Source: Desulfobacteraceae bacterium UBA5616 (lineage in GTDB: Bacteria > Desulfobacterota > Desulfobacteria > Desulfobacterales > UBA5616). Taken from it: DNA of 64,000 bases. The notes beneath the pieces were generated by a model. That model was not told the DNA's origin. It saw only the letters and a program-made list of their open reading frames with translations, and ran no database searches. This document shows positions 51,581 to 60,626 of the stretch, piece by piece (the first letter of the stretch is position 1; each line of letters opens with the position of its first letter). Both the position numbers and the translations under genes were made by a program. Where the stretch lies: NCBI GenBank assembly GCA_002423615.1, contig DIKO01000049.1:1-64000 (forward strand), read 5' to 3'.

Positions 51581-52792
51581 TCATCCTCCGCTTAGTGCGC
51601 CCGGGTCAAAAAGGTGGGGGTCTAAATCGCTGTTGGTGTTGAGTGCCCCGACAATTGAATAGGACCAATATAGCGTTTTGAAATCCGTAGTCCCTCCCCC
51701 GAGCCTGAGGGCGTAAAGGTCGGTTTTCGAATTACCGAGGGGCCTGACATGAAAGGCCAATGTTATGCCTTTCCAGAATTCGCCGCGTTTGTCGTATATT
51801 TCCGAGTAAACGCCGGCCCAGTGCCGGTCTCTCACCCACAGGTCCCATTTGGAGGTAGGGTACCGTGGATCTTTGGATTTGAGCTCGATGACATAGGCGT
51901 CGACGAGTTCATAAGGATCGTTGGGGCCGAAAAGTACGGGATGAGAATACATCTTGTTGGGGAGCTTATCACCCGTGGTGACCTGGTTCGCCAGCATCAG
52001 GGTTTTTTCTTTTCGGAGCAGTTTGTATGTAAAAAGGGGAATTTTTCCATCGAAACAGAATATTTCATCCCAGGTCGAAGCGGATCCCCGCATGGGGTTG
52101 GCCCTTTCAGCGCTTACCATGCGAATGGTTCTTCTTAAGGTCGGAACATAAGTCCACATGTCATCAGTTTTTAAAGGGTCCTTATACCTCCAGGTTAAGG
52201 TTGCCATATCTTTGTGGGGAGGTGTCTTGGAATTGATGATGGAAGCCCAGTAGAGACCCTTGGGATTTGGAAGCTCCGGCAATGGAGGCAGAATGGTCCG
52301 TCCTGAGAATTTCAAACAATCAAAGACGCTGTCAAATACGGCAATGGATCCTCCCTTTCGTTTGGAGAAAGTCAGATAGCTGTAGGGAAGACTCCAGTCT
52401 TCGGGCAGATCCTTATAAAACTGATTCCACATGATTTTCAGAGCGAGATCCGGTTCCTGGGGATTTGGGAAAGGAACGTCCACCCCGGTGTACCCTTCAA
52501 TCAAGCCCTCCGGTGTCAGTTTAGCCTTGCCGATATTGCCTTCGGAAGCTTTCCGAAAGGCATCGGTGATCGGCCAGTCTTTGGGTTCCCCGATCGAAAG
52601 CACGACGGGAGCCTCGAAGCCCCATCCGTCCTTTACGAAGCGCGCCAAAAAGGATGGGAGGTAATCCTTGTATTGATCAATATTGGTGGAATCAATAACG
52701 TCTCCTCCTCGGGGTTCCGCGGCAAATGAGGGGGGTGAAAAGATCAGCGCTGTAACTGTTGTCACCAGCAATAAAAAAAACCGATTTTCCAT
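51581..52792 (-). CDS. DUF1329 (LolA-like) periplasmic/outer-membrane-associated protein, copy 2
   Basis: This 403-residue exported protein has a signal peptide (MENRFFLLLVTTVTALIFSP to PSFA) and DUF1329 landmarks matching copy 1 at 3465: RGGDVIDSTNIDQYKDYLPS, TLTWRYKDPLKTDDMWTYVP and LRRTIRMVSAERANPMRG. Similarity runs end to end, so this is a paralogue rather than a fragment. It is transcribed leftward as a single gene between two regulatory gaps, ahead of the acyl-CoA dehydrogenase operon and beside a sigma-54 activator. I infer a role in carrying the hydrophobic substrate of this locus across the envelope; the ligand is unknown. Confidence 0.82.
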   Translation of the reverse strand: MENRFFLLLVTTVTALIFSPPSFAAEPRGGDVIDSTNIDQYKDYLPSFLARFVKDGWGFEAPVVLSIGEPKDWPITDAFRKASEGNIGKAKLTPEGLIEGYTGVDVPFPNPQEPDLALKIMWNQFYKDLPEDWSLPYSYLTFSKRKGGSIAVFDSVFDCLKFSGRTILPPLPELPNPKGLYWASIINSKTPPHKDMATLTWRYKDPLKTDDMWTYVPTLRRTIRMVSAERANPMRGSASTWDEIFCFDGKIPLFTYKLLRKEKTLMLANQVTTGDKLPNKMYSHPVLFGPNDPYELVDAYVIELKSKDPRYPTSKWDLWVRDRHWAGVYSEIYDKRGEFWKGITLAFHVRPLGNSKTDLYALRLGGGTTDFKTLYWSYSIVGALNTNSDLDPHLFDPGALSGG

Positions 52793-52920
52793 TTCTTTTT
52801 AACATCCATTCGTGTACCAGTCCTTTTTGTTTAATGAAGTTTTGTTGAAGAAAGGTCTTTGCTTGCCGGAAGTAATCAACCGGATATCCTGTTTTGATCA
52901 GAAAATATTAGAGGTTCAAC

Positions 52921-52933
52921 TATTACGGTAATA
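52921..52933. promoter_or_regulatory. Perfect palindrome TATTACGGTAATA in the DUF1329/activator divergent gap
   Basis: TATTAC-G-GTAATA is a perfect 13-bp palindrome 129 bases upstream of DUF1329 copy 2 and 262 bases before the activator gene. It resembles the sites at 51354 and 60777. An 8-bp inverted repeat GGGTTCCG/CGGAACCC (52947-52954, 52971-52978) lies beside it. No convincing sigma-54 promoter was found in the 52793-53194 gap; no other gene is seen there. Confidence 0.45.
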
Positions 52934-53194
52934 ATTTTTTAAAATAGGGTTCCGAAAACGATGTCTCTGCCGGAACCCGGCAAAAAGCTGAATGGCACGG
53001 TTCCACAAGAGGGAGTTAAAAATTTTGTAGCACCTCAAATCCGTGCCGTCAACACCAGGGTATTGGTGGGGTTTTGGCGGTTTAAAACCCGAAATAGACA
53101 ATTTAACCGGTCGGGTCGAATGTGTATCGAACGACCGCTGAACTCGAGGCTTATCCAAAAACATTCAAGATCTTAAAAAAAGTGGAGACTCCAT

Positions 53195-56100
53195 ATGATC
53201 ACAGAAAACCTTCCTGCCTTTTCCATGTCCCAATGGCAGTTTCTGGCCCTTTACCAGGCCGTGGCCAAACCCTTGTCCATCGACACCGCCGGGCATATCG
53301 TTCCTCTGTTGCCCGGGCCTTTTCTCGATCTTTTCAAAAAAGCCGTCGATCTGGGATGGTTGATTCCAAGAGCCGAAGGGCTATATCAATTCGCAAAGGC
53401 GGCCCCTCCCGGAGTTGTCCGGAAGCTAGATAAAATCAACTCGCCCCATTATCTGACTTCGGTCGTCAACCGGATTCAGTCCGACCAGGGTATCGCCCGG
53501 GAGGCCGGAGACATTGCGGAACTCCTGCTGATCAGGGCCGGCAAAAGTCTGGATGTGGCCCAGGAAGAATATCAGCGCGCCAAAATCCATATTTCGGAAA
53601 ACCGGCTGGACGAAGCGTTTTCCGCTTTTCAGAAAACCCTGTCCCTCATTGCCCTGGCCGGGGACAGCGCCAAATCGGCCAAACTGTTTGTTTCGGTGGT
53701 CATTCATTATTCCTATTTGAGTACGCTGTATGGAAAGGCCACCCGAAAAACCTATGCCCTGATGCAGAAAGCCCTTAAACTGTCCGAAAATATCGGTGAT
53801 ATCCGATCCCGGGCCGTGCTGAAAATGCAGTTGGGACTCTATCTGTTTCTGACCCATAATTTATCCAACGCCATTTCATCCCTGTCCTCAGGACTGGATA
53901 TCGTCCGGCAACTCGGGGATGAAGACATCCGGAGCCAGACGACTTCCTATATCGGCTTTTATTACTTCATGCGGGGGCGTTACCGGGAGGCCGCCCGTTA
54001 CTGCCTTCAGGCCTTTCAGGACGGTATCGAAATTAAATACAACCCCTACATCTTAAGTGTCATGGGGTATTCCCTGGGATTCCAGGGCCGTTTTTCAACC
54101 GCCATCGGCTGCATGGATTATATCCGGACCCTGGCCAGACACCAGGCAGACCCCCAGATGGCGGCCTATTGCCGGATCGTTATCGGGCTCCTCCTGATTT
54201 TCATGGGGGATATGCCCCGGGGTAAGGCCGTGATGGAAGAGGCGATGCTCCATAACCAGAAAAAATCCCCGAACTTCGCTGAAATCCAGTATGAACTGGG
54301 AATGGGGTATGCGGAATACCTCTCCGGGGCTTTCCAATCCGCAGTGGACCACTTTAAAAATGCCTTCAGCCTTTTTCAGGGCCTCAATATGCAATACCGG
54401 AATTTTATTCCCCCATGGATGATTGAAGCCTATTACGAACTTTCCGGAAAGGGATTTTCACTGCCGGGATTTCAGGAAAATTTTCGGGATGATATGGCAT
54501 TTTATATCAATGAACCCAATATCGTCCGGAAGGGGATCGCCCTGAGGATGCGCGTTCAGCGGGATATGGCCCAGGGGAGTGATTTAAAAAACCTTGAAGC
54601 GGATTTACTGGAAAGCGAGCAATACCTGGATCAGGCCGGCGATGTTTTCGAACTGGCCAAAACCAGGTTGTGCATGGCCGGATTAAAGCGACGTATGGGA
54701 ATTCATCAACAGGCAGCCTGGTATGCCGGCCAGGCAGGACCGGAGCTGTCCCGTTACAGACACATGAAGATCAGTGAAGATTTATTGAGACATGTTTCGG
54801 GAATAAATCCGATGGCCGATAATAAGGGAAACCCGGAAGACATGTTCCAAAGACTTCTGGACATGGTGGAAAATCTGTTGATCATGGATATTCAATTGAA
54901 TCCCCCGAATTTTTTGTTCCGTTTTATCGTGTCATCCGCACATTTTTTAGGGGCGGAACGGGGAGCTTATTTCCATTACAGCGAAAAGGAGAAAGGTGAA
55001 AACCCGGGGTTTAACCTGATGGGCCAGTTCAACATGGATTCCGGTATTTTTGAAGACCCGGATTTTCTTCCCTCACTGACAGCCGTCAAAACCGCATTTG
55101 ATAACGGTGAACCCAGGGTTTTTATATCAGATGGAAAGGATTCTCACCAGGGTTCATTGATGCGCTCTTATTTGTGTCTGCCCCTGAAGAACGGCCCCCA
55201 TGCCAGGGGCGTGTTATATTACGACAACCGGTGGCTGGACGCTCAATACAACAATGTTCCCATGAATTCCTTGAAGCGGATCAGCATCCTTTTCGACAAT
55301 GCGTTTAACCAGGTTTTTCAGATTTATCGGAGAATACGGACCGATACGGACTCCCTCATCGAACAAAAAACGCATCTTGGCCCTGGAGAAAACAGCGATT
55401 TCATGACCATCAGCCCGGTCATGAAAAAAATGCTGAAACAAATTGACCGGATTGCCGCATCGGATGCCCCGGTGCTGATTACCGGCGAGACCGGGGTGGG
55501 CAAAGGACTTCTGGCAAAGCGCATTCACGAGAAGAGCAGCAGAAAGGAACGGCCATTCATCGTGGTGGACCTGAACACCATCCCGGAAAACCTGGTCGAA
55601 AGCGAATTGTTCGGGTATGAGAAGGGAGCCTTCACCGGAGCCGACCGGAAAAAAATCGGTCACCTGGAAATGGCTCACCGGGGAACCTTGTTTATGGATG
55701 AGATCGGTGAAATCCCCCATGCCCTGCAAAGCAAACTCCTGCAGTTTGTTCAGGAAAAATCCTTCACCCGGATCGGCGGCACCCAGTTGATAAAATCCGA
55801 TTTCCGGCTGATCACGGCCACCAACCGGGACCTGTCGGAGGATGTCCGGAAAGGGGCCTTCCGCCTGGATCTTTTTCACCGGTTGAACGTCATTCCCTTT
55901 GTTATTCCTTCCCTGGCTGAACGGCGGGAGGACATTCTTTATCTGGCCCGTCATTTTTTGAGGAATTACGCGACCAAACATCACAAGCCCAATATCCGGC
56001 TGTCCGCTCGGCATGAGCAGATGCTTTCATCCTACCACTGGCCCGGGAATGTCCGTGAGCTCGCCAATATCATGGAACGGTGCATTCTGCTCTCACCGGA

Positions 56101-56338
56101 AAACCCCATCGATCTGATACTTCCCCTGAACCGGGCCCTTTCAACCGACCACCCGTTTTCCGATACGCCGACCATGGAGGACCTGCAGCGGCGCTACATC
56201 GATTTTGTATTGAACCTCACCAATGGTAAAATCGGCGGCAGCAAGGGGGCCGCCGCCATTCTCGGAATGAAAAGATCCACCCTGTATACGCGGATGGATC
56301 GTCTGGGTATCCGGGGCGGCGAGAAGCGGGGTGTTTAG
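53195..56338 (+). CDS. Sigma-54-dependent activator with TPR, GAF, AAA+ and Fis-type HTH domains
   Basis: A 1047-residue bacterial enhancer-binding protein. An N-terminal winged-helix-like segment (1-80; FLALYQAVAKPLSIDTAGHI) is followed by TPR-type helical repeats (about 110-540), a GAF-like domain (about 560-710), and the AAA+ core with Walker A GETGVGKG (764-771), GAFTGA (811-816) for sigma-54 contact and Walker B FMDEIGEI. The Fis-type helix-turn-helix (AAAILGMKRSTLYTRMDRLG) ends the protein. It lacks a response-regulator receiver, so it senses a ligand or partner directly. Start: GGAG eight bases upstream. Its paralogue starts at 60913. It probably drives the sigma-54 promoters at 51264 and 60627. 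Confidence 0.9.
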   Translation: MITENLPAFSMSQWQFLALYQAVAKPLSIDTAGHIVPLLPGPFLDLFKKAVDLGWLIPRAEGLYQFAKAAPPGVVRKLDKINSPHYLTSVVNRIQSDQGIAREAGDIAELLLIRAGKSLDVAQEEYQRAKIHISENRLDEAFSAFQKTLSLIALAGDSAKSAKLFVSVVIHYSYLSTLYGKATRKTYALMQKALKLSENIGDIRSRAVLKMQLGLYLFLTHNLSNAISSLSSGLDIVRQLGDEDIRSQTTSYIGFYYFMRGRYREAARYCLQAFQDGIEIKYNPYILSVMGYSLGFQGRFSTAIGCMDYIRTLARHQADPQMAAYCRIVIGLLLIFMGDMPRGKAVMEEAMLHNQKKSPNFAEIQYELGMGYAEYLSGAFQSAVDHFKNAFSLFQGLNMQYRNFIPPWMIEAYYELSGKGFSLPGFQENFRDDMAFYINEPNIVRKGIALRMRVQRDMAQGSDLKNLEADLLESEQYLDQAGDVFELAKTRLCMAGLKRRMGIHQQAAWYAGQAGPELSRYRHMKISEDLLRHVSGINPMADNKGNPEDMFQRLLDMVENLLIMDIQLNPPNFLFRFIVSSAHFLGAERGAYFHYSEKEKGENPGFNLMGQFNMDSGIFEDPDFLPSLTAVKTAFDNGEPRVFISDGKDSHQGSLMRSYLCLPLKNGPHARGVLYYDNRWLDAQYNNVPMNSLKRISILFDNAFNQVFQIYRRIRTDTDSLIEQKTHLGPGENSDFMTISPVMKKMLKQIDRIAASDAPVLITGETGVGKGLLAKRIHEKSSRKERPFIVVDLNTIPENLVESELFGYEKGAFTGADRKKIGHLEMAHRGTLFMDEIGEIPHALQSKLLQFVQEKSFTRIGGTQLIKSDFRLITATNRDLSEDVRKGAFRLDLFHRLNVIPFVIPSLAERREDILYLARHFLRNYATKHHKPNIRLSARHEQMLSSYHWPGNVRELANIMERCILLSPENPIDLILPLNRALSTDHPFSDTPTMEDLQRRYIDFVLNLTNGKIGGSKGAAAILGMKRSTLYTRMDRLGIRGGEKRGV

Positions 56339-56343
56339 TTCTT

Positions 56344-56682
56344 TTATGAGGTGCCCGGAGGGCTTTCAATGGAATAGACATCAGCGGGCAATTCGATGGT
56401 TTTTTCAGGATGGTCAAATTTTTTTCGCTTAAAAAGTTTTTCATGGAAAAAAATCCCAAACCATCGGATGTTTCTCCCCAGAAAAGCCAGAAACCGCCCT
56501 TTGAAAAGAATATTGGCCAACCCCCGGATATCGTCTTTTCCGACGGTGATCTGGAAATACCACATCACAGGAGTCACGATCTGGCCTTTGATCAGCAGAT
56601 TGCCATCCCTGATTTCAACGTAATAATGCCTGAAATCCATATTCAGGACCATTGTGCCCAGTCCTTTGGACCATATGTTCAT
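56344..56682 (-). CDS. Small hypothetical protein, member of a tandem paralogous pair
   Basis: This 112-residue protein has no family I recognise. It opens MNIWSKGLGTMVLNMDFRHY, has KDDIRGLANILFKGRF in the middle, then a hydrophobic amphipathic stretch (FLAFLGRNIRWFGIFFHEKL) and a polar tail ending SPPGTS. It shares the opening WS-x-GLG, the D-F-x2-Y, the DI-x-GL-x-NI-x-F and a C-terminal FxxEKxFKRxx pattern with the 97-residue neighbour, so they are diverged duplicates. It overlaps that gene by ATGA and closes the flavoprotein operon. It may be membrane-associated. Function unknown. Confidence 0.7.
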   Translation of the reverse strand: MNIWSKGLGTMVLNMDFRHYYVEIRDGNLLIKGQIVTPVMWYFQITVGKDDIRGLANILFKGRFLAFLGRNIRWFGIFFHEKLFKRKKFDHPEKTIELPADVYSIESPPGTS

Positions 56683-56972
56683 TTCGGCTTCTCCGATATC
56701 CTCGCATAGCGTTGCCGTTTAAATGCCTTTTCATATAAAAATTGCAGCACAATGGGGAAGTTTCTCAGAAGGAAAAAAAACGTCGTGGGTTTGAAAAAAA
56801 TGTTGAGCAGGCCCGGGATGTCTTCCTTGTGAAATGTTGCCTTGAAATCCCACTGAACCGGCTGGATGGTTATTCCCCGGACCACTGTGCCGTCATTTTC
56901 ATTTTCAACCCAATAGCGGGAAAAATCGACTTCGAGCTGAATTTTCCCAAGACCTTCGGACCACATCTTCAT
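56679..56972 (-). CDS. Small hypothetical protein, first of the tandem paralogous pair
   Basis: This 97-residue protein opens MKMWSEGLGKIQLEVDFSRY, continues with VVRGITIQPVQWDFKATFHK, EDIPGLLNIFFKPTTFFFLL and ends FKRQRYARISEKPK. The central hydrophobic part is long enough for one membrane segment. It is a paralogue of the following 112-residue protein; conserved positions include the opening W-S, the DF...Y and the GL-x-NI-x-F. It follows the flavoprotein gene at 57059 after a hairpin, so expression may be reduced or separate. I know no characterised homologue. It could be an accessory or anchoring factor for the flavoproteins. Confidence 0.7.
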   Translation of the reverse strand: MKMWSEGLGKIQLEVDFSRYWVENENDGTVVRGITIQPVQWDFKATFHKEDIPGLLNIFFKPTTFFFLLRNFPIVLQFLYEKAFKRQRYARISEKPK

Positions 56973-57001
56973 GAAATGTTTGCCTCCGTAAAAAGGATCT
57001 G

Positions 57002-57049
57002 AAAACCGGGCATGACATGGGCCCTGATGCCGTCGTCATGCCCGGTTTT
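57002..57049 (-). terminator. Long hairpin between the flavoprotein gene and the small-protein pair
   Basis: Perfect 15-bp stem AAAACCGGGCATGAC (57002-57016) / GTCATGCCCGGTTTT (57035-57049). It sits ten bases after the flavoprotein stop on the minus strand, and the stem ends in a TTTT run when read in that direction. It is likely an attenuating terminator within the operon. Confidence 0.6.
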
Positions 57050-57058
57050 AAAAAAGCT

Positions 57059-58732
57059 TCAATCGTCGATATACTGTTTTACATAACGCTCGATGCTCTC
57101 CGAATATTTCCACCACTTTGTCACGCCCATGTCTTCTGCGATCCTGTTCGCGGCGATATAGCCCGGACCGCCGATGATCAATCCCCCTGGATAGGTGGAG
57201 GCGCCGCAGACATAGAGGCCTTCGATGGGGGTGCTGGTCCTGGAGCAAAGGTCATTGGGCCGGAAATACCCCATCTGCAGGGGATTGTACTCCCCGTGTT
57301 TGATGGATCCGTATTTCATGCAGGGAATTCGGCGTTCAATATCCAAGGGGCTTTCGGACGTCGACATGACAAGATTGTCCTTGTTGAGATTTTTTAAATA
57401 ACCCGACCAGGTCTCCATGATTTTGGCTTCCAGGCCTTTCTTTTTCTCTTCCCACCCCCCTTCAATCTTCCCCGGAACCAGCATCTGGAAAAAAGCCGTA
57501 TGATGGCCCGGAATTCTTGTCAGGGTATGATCAAAAAGGGTTTCCATGGAACAATGACCGGCCGGCGGAGGAATTTCTCCTTCCCGGATCTGTTTTGCCA
57601 TGCCCGCCAGTTCATCAGCCGAATCAATGCCGATAATGTTCATGAACGTGTTGTCGATATCCCGCTCGTCAGCCTTGTAATGCAGGGGCTCCTTGATCGC
57701 GATGTGGGTGGTGAAGAAGCTGCTTTTATCCCAGGCCCAGTTTTTGACGTAATTTTTCAATGCCGGCGAGAGATAATCTTCCCCCACCAGTTTCATGAAC
57801 GTGGTCTGGGTATCCAGGCTGGATGCCACCACCTTGGCCTTGACGATCTGCCCGTCGAACAATTCAACCCCCACGGCCCGGTTGTTCTGCATCAGAATTT
57901 TCGTGACCTCGGCGTTTTCCAGGATCAGTCCTTTGTTCCGGATGATTTCCTTGGAAAAGCTGCTGGCCACCTTGTGGGAACCGCCGATGCTGATGCATTT
58001 GTTCATGCCGGTTCTGATCATCAGCAGAGGGACCAGGTATCCAAGACCCGGTTCCGTCGGGGAAAGCCCCCACATGCAGGTCACATACAGGAACAGGGCC
58101 TTGACCCGCTCATCCGTGAACATCCGGTCGATGATTTCAACCGGGCTGTCCTCGGCAAGCTTCATCATTTGCTTGCCGATGGCCGTTCTCTCGGTTTTAA
58201 CGGCCAGTTCAATGGGCGGCAGAGGACGATAATAGGTGGCCGGGGCCAGAATTTCATCGATCATCTGAATGAACTGTCGGGAATAGGTCTCAAAGGAAAC
58301 GGCGTCTTTTCTGGAAAATTTCATGATCTGGTCCGCCGTATCCTGAATTTTTGCGGACATGATCCAGGATGTGCCGTCTTTGAAAATAATTCCGGTCTGG
58401 CGGTTGGGCTTGACGAATTGAAGGGAATGCTCGCTCAGATTGAAATCCGAAAATGCCGGCATGTAATCCACCATCAGATGATAGGTGGCATGGGTGTTGG
58501 CGAAATAGGACGGGAACAGGATTTCTTCGGTTGCAAGACCCCCGCCCACTTCGTATCGTCTCTCCAGTAATACGACTTTAAGCCCCGCCCTGGCCAGGTA
58601 AGCGGCGGTGATCAGGCCGTTCGGGCCTCCGCCGATAACGGCCACATCGCAGGTGATTTCTTCCGGCATTTTGAACAGGGTGGGAAGATCATACTGGCAG
58701 GTGGTGTTTCCGGGATGATTATTGACTGGCAT
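57059..58732 (-). CDS. FAD-dependent oxidoreductase, PYROXD2/phytoene desaturase (CrtI)-like
   Basis: This 557-residue flavoprotein has an N-terminal extension, then the dinucleotide-binding VIGGGPNGLITAAYLARAGL (about 31-50) and VVLLERRYEVGGGLATEE. The C-terminal CrtI-like part includes GLYVCGASTYPGGLIIGGPG and YIAANRIAEDMG. Family members desaturate or isomerise polyprenyl or lipid substrates; PYROXD2-like proteins are poorly understood. It shares little beyond the FAD signatures with the enzyme encoded upstream at 58811, so the two are different subgroups. It sits 78 bases downstream of that gene, with a hairpin after its stop. No carotenoid synthase is nearby, so carotenoid synthesis is unlikely. 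Confidence 0.82.
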   Translation of the reverse strand: MPVNNHPGNTTCQYDLPTLFKMPEEITCDVAVIGGGPNGLITAAYLARAGLKVVLLERRYEVGGGLATEEILFPSYFANTHATYHLMVDYMPAFSDFNLSEHSLQFVKPNRQTGIIFKDGTSWIMSAKIQDTADQIMKFSRKDAVSFETYSRQFIQMIDEILAPATYYRPLPPIELAVKTERTAIGKQMMKLAEDSPVEIIDRMFTDERVKALFLYVTCMWGLSPTEPGLGYLVPLLMIRTGMNKCISIGGSHKVASSFSKEIIRNKGLILENAEVTKILMQNNRAVGVELFDGQIVKAKVVASSLDTQTTFMKLVGEDYLSPALKNYVKNWAWDKSSFFTTHIAIKEPLHYKADERDIDNTFMNIIGIDSADELAGMAKQIREGEIPPPAGHCSMETLFDHTLTRIPGHHTAFFQMLVPGKIEGGWEEKKKGLEAKIMETWSGYLKNLNKDNLVMSTSESPLDIERRIPCMKYGSIKHGEYNPLQMGYFRPNDLCSRTSTPIEGLYVCGASTYPGGLIIGGPGYIAANRIAEDMGVTKWWKYSESIERYVKQYIDD

Positions 58733-58810
58733 TTGTTTGCCCTCCTGGATTACAATTTTTGTTGAACCGGCAATAAATCCATATTTGCCGAAAGCTTGCC
58801 CATGCTTTTA

Positions 58811-60502
58811 TCAGGCGTTGGAAGGGATAAAATGAGGCGAAGGATACCACCATTCACCCGGTCTTAATTTCAGGTCTTCAATCAGGATGTGCATGAGGTT
58901 ATAGGAAACCGCCTGCAGGGCCAGTCCTCCCGGATAGGATGTCTGGTGGCACAAATAAAGGTTTTTAATGGGGGTCCGGTATCGAGAGAGTTCCGGAAGG
59001 GGCTTCTTCTGGTACCACTGTTCTTCTTCCTGGCTGATTCCCATCCAGTTGCCTCCCACAAAAGCCATATTTCGCAGACTGGAGTCATAGGGGGTATTGA
59101 CGAATTTGGCCACGATCTTGTCATCGGTGAGATTGGGAGCGACTTCCCTGATCTTCTCCATCATCACCTCCACGATGTCCCATTTGGCGTTGTTGACCGC
59201 CAAAGGTCCGTCCCGGTGGTATTCGGGAGGGGGAACCTCGAGATAAATGGGGGTGAATACATGGTACCCTTCAGGCGTGTGACAGGATGCGTCAAAGACA
59301 TCATGGTTGAGGAACATCAAAACCATGTCTTCTTTTCTCATGGGGTGGGTGTTTTCCGAATAGACCACCCGTTCCATATTGAACATCGCCTCCCGGGAAT
59401 CCGTGTTGATCACCGTGCAGTTGGGGTAGAGGCCGTTTGAAAACATTTCTTCCGCCTCCCCTTTGAATCTGGGCATTTCCCGGGTGACCAGGGACAGGAC
59501 GAAGAGGCTGCCCCCCTTTAAATTAATGCCCCTGACCCGTTCCAGGAAGCCCGCGTCCAGTTCGCGTTCGGGGATCAGTTCCAGGAACGTCGGTTTGACG
59601 TGGGTATTGGAAAGGACCGCCTTGTCCGCGTAAATTTTACGGTTTCGGGCCGTTGCAGTGTCCGCCAGGATAACCCCCTTGGCTTCCCGGTCCTCGACGA
59701 TGATTTCTTCAACCTTGCTGTTGGTGTAAATTCTGGCCCCGTAATGCATGGCGCATCTGACCAGGGCGTGGGTCAACGAATGCATGCCCCCCCGGGGTTG
59801 CCCGCAGCTGTACCCGAGGAGCATATTGCAGCAGTACCCGGGTACCGCCGTGCCTTTCCAGTTGGGATGAGGGCCGTTGTACCAGGATCCCATGGCCGAT
59901 ACCATCTTCATTTGTTCGGATTCAAACAGGGTGTCCAGCAATTCCATGGTGGGCATGTGATTCCATGAATCCTCGTAAAGCGGATGGTTGTATTTCCTGA
60001 ATACCTTTGCCCAGGGAAGGTCTTCCATGGCAAGGGAAATATGGGGCGGCGGGGGCGGGGTCCAGTAGATGGATCTCAACAATTCGGCCAGCCTTGCCGG
60101 GTCCCCGTTGATGGTGGCCATGAGTTCATTGGCTTTCAGGTCTTTGGCCGACATTTTCTTGAGCGCCAGATTCATTGCGGCCTCGTTTTTGACGTTTCCG
60201 CCGAAAAGCTGCCCATTTCCGTCGGAAGTGACCCCTCCGCTTAAAACATTGAAATGGACCATGCGGAAACCGAATTTATGCAGTTCCAGCTGCTCGAAAG
60301 CCGGCGCTGCGCCTCCGTATAAATAGGTGGCATGGGGGTCGATTTTACATCCGGGCATAGGTTCGGTGTTTTCCGCGCCTCCGCCGCATTCCCCCCTTTC
60401 TTCGAGAATACAGACCGTAAGTCCGCATTTTCCCAGATAACCGGCAATGCTGAGGCTATTGGTTCCTCCGCCGACGATGACGACATCATATACTTCTTTC
60501 AA
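58811..60502 (-). CDS. FAD-dependent oxidoreductase, PYROXD2/phytoene desaturase-like, second type
   Basis: This 563-residue flavoprotein opens EVYDVVIVGGGTNSLSIAGY then LGKCGLTVCILEERGECGGG, the Rossmann FAD motif. The middle has GYSCGQPRGGMHSLTHALV and ADKAVLSNTHVKPTFLEL, and the end has LYLCHQTSYPGGLALQAVSY. It is the first gene of the flavoprotein-small-protein operon, driven by the sigma-54-type promoter at 60627. The neighbouring acyl-CoA dehydrogenases and DUF1329 suggest a hydrophobic hydrocarbon, steroid or isoprenoid substrate; this is inference. Confidence 0.82.
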   Translation of the reverse strand: MKEVYDVVIVGGGTNSLSIAGYLGKCGLTVCILEERGECGGGAENTEPMPGCKIDPHATYLYGGAAPAFEQLELHKFGFRMVHFNVLSGGVTSDGNGQLFGGNVKNEAAMNLALKKMSAKDLKANELMATINGDPARLAELLRSIYWTPPPPPHISLAMEDLPWAKVFRKYNHPLYEDSWNHMPTMELLDTLFESEQMKMVSAMGSWYNGPHPNWKGTAVPGYCCNMLLGYSCGQPRGGMHSLTHALVRCAMHYGARIYTNSKVEEIIVEDREAKGVILADTATARNRKIYADKAVLSNTHVKPTFLELIPERELDAGFLERVRGINLKGGSLFVLSLVTREMPRFKGEAEEMFSNGLYPNCTVINTDSREAMFNMERVVYSENTHPMRKEDMVLMFLNHDVFDASCHTPEGYHVFTPIYLEVPPPEYHRDGPLAVNNAKWDIVEVMMEKIREVAPNLTDDKIVAKFVNTPYDSSLRNMAFVGGNWMGISQEEEQWYQKKPLPELSRYRTPIKNLYLCHQTSYPGGLALQAVSYNLMHILIEDLKLRPGEWWYPSPHFIPSNA

Positions 60503-60626
60503 GGCAGTCCCCCTTTCTTTAGAACGGGTTGGTGAAAAAAAGAACTCCTAAGGATCAACCAAATGTGAAGGTTTGCATGAGATGGAAATAAATCGCGATG
60601 AAAAAATATGAAACGATGTTTTTTAA

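Noticed and set aside
53006..53021. A possible sigma-54 promoter, about TGGCACGGTTCCACAA, before the activator gene at 53195.
   Set aside because: The -24 half fits but the -12 half has CA instead of GC at the required spacing.
57500..58570. A 356-codon plus-strand frame.
   Set aside because: It is antisense to the PYROXD2-like gene and has no recognisable domain or ribosome site.
57059..60502. Calling the two flavoproteins a carotenoid biosynthesis cluster.
   Set aside because: There is no phytoene synthase, cyclase or polyprenyl synthase; CrtI-like folds also occur in PYROXD2-type proteins of other function.
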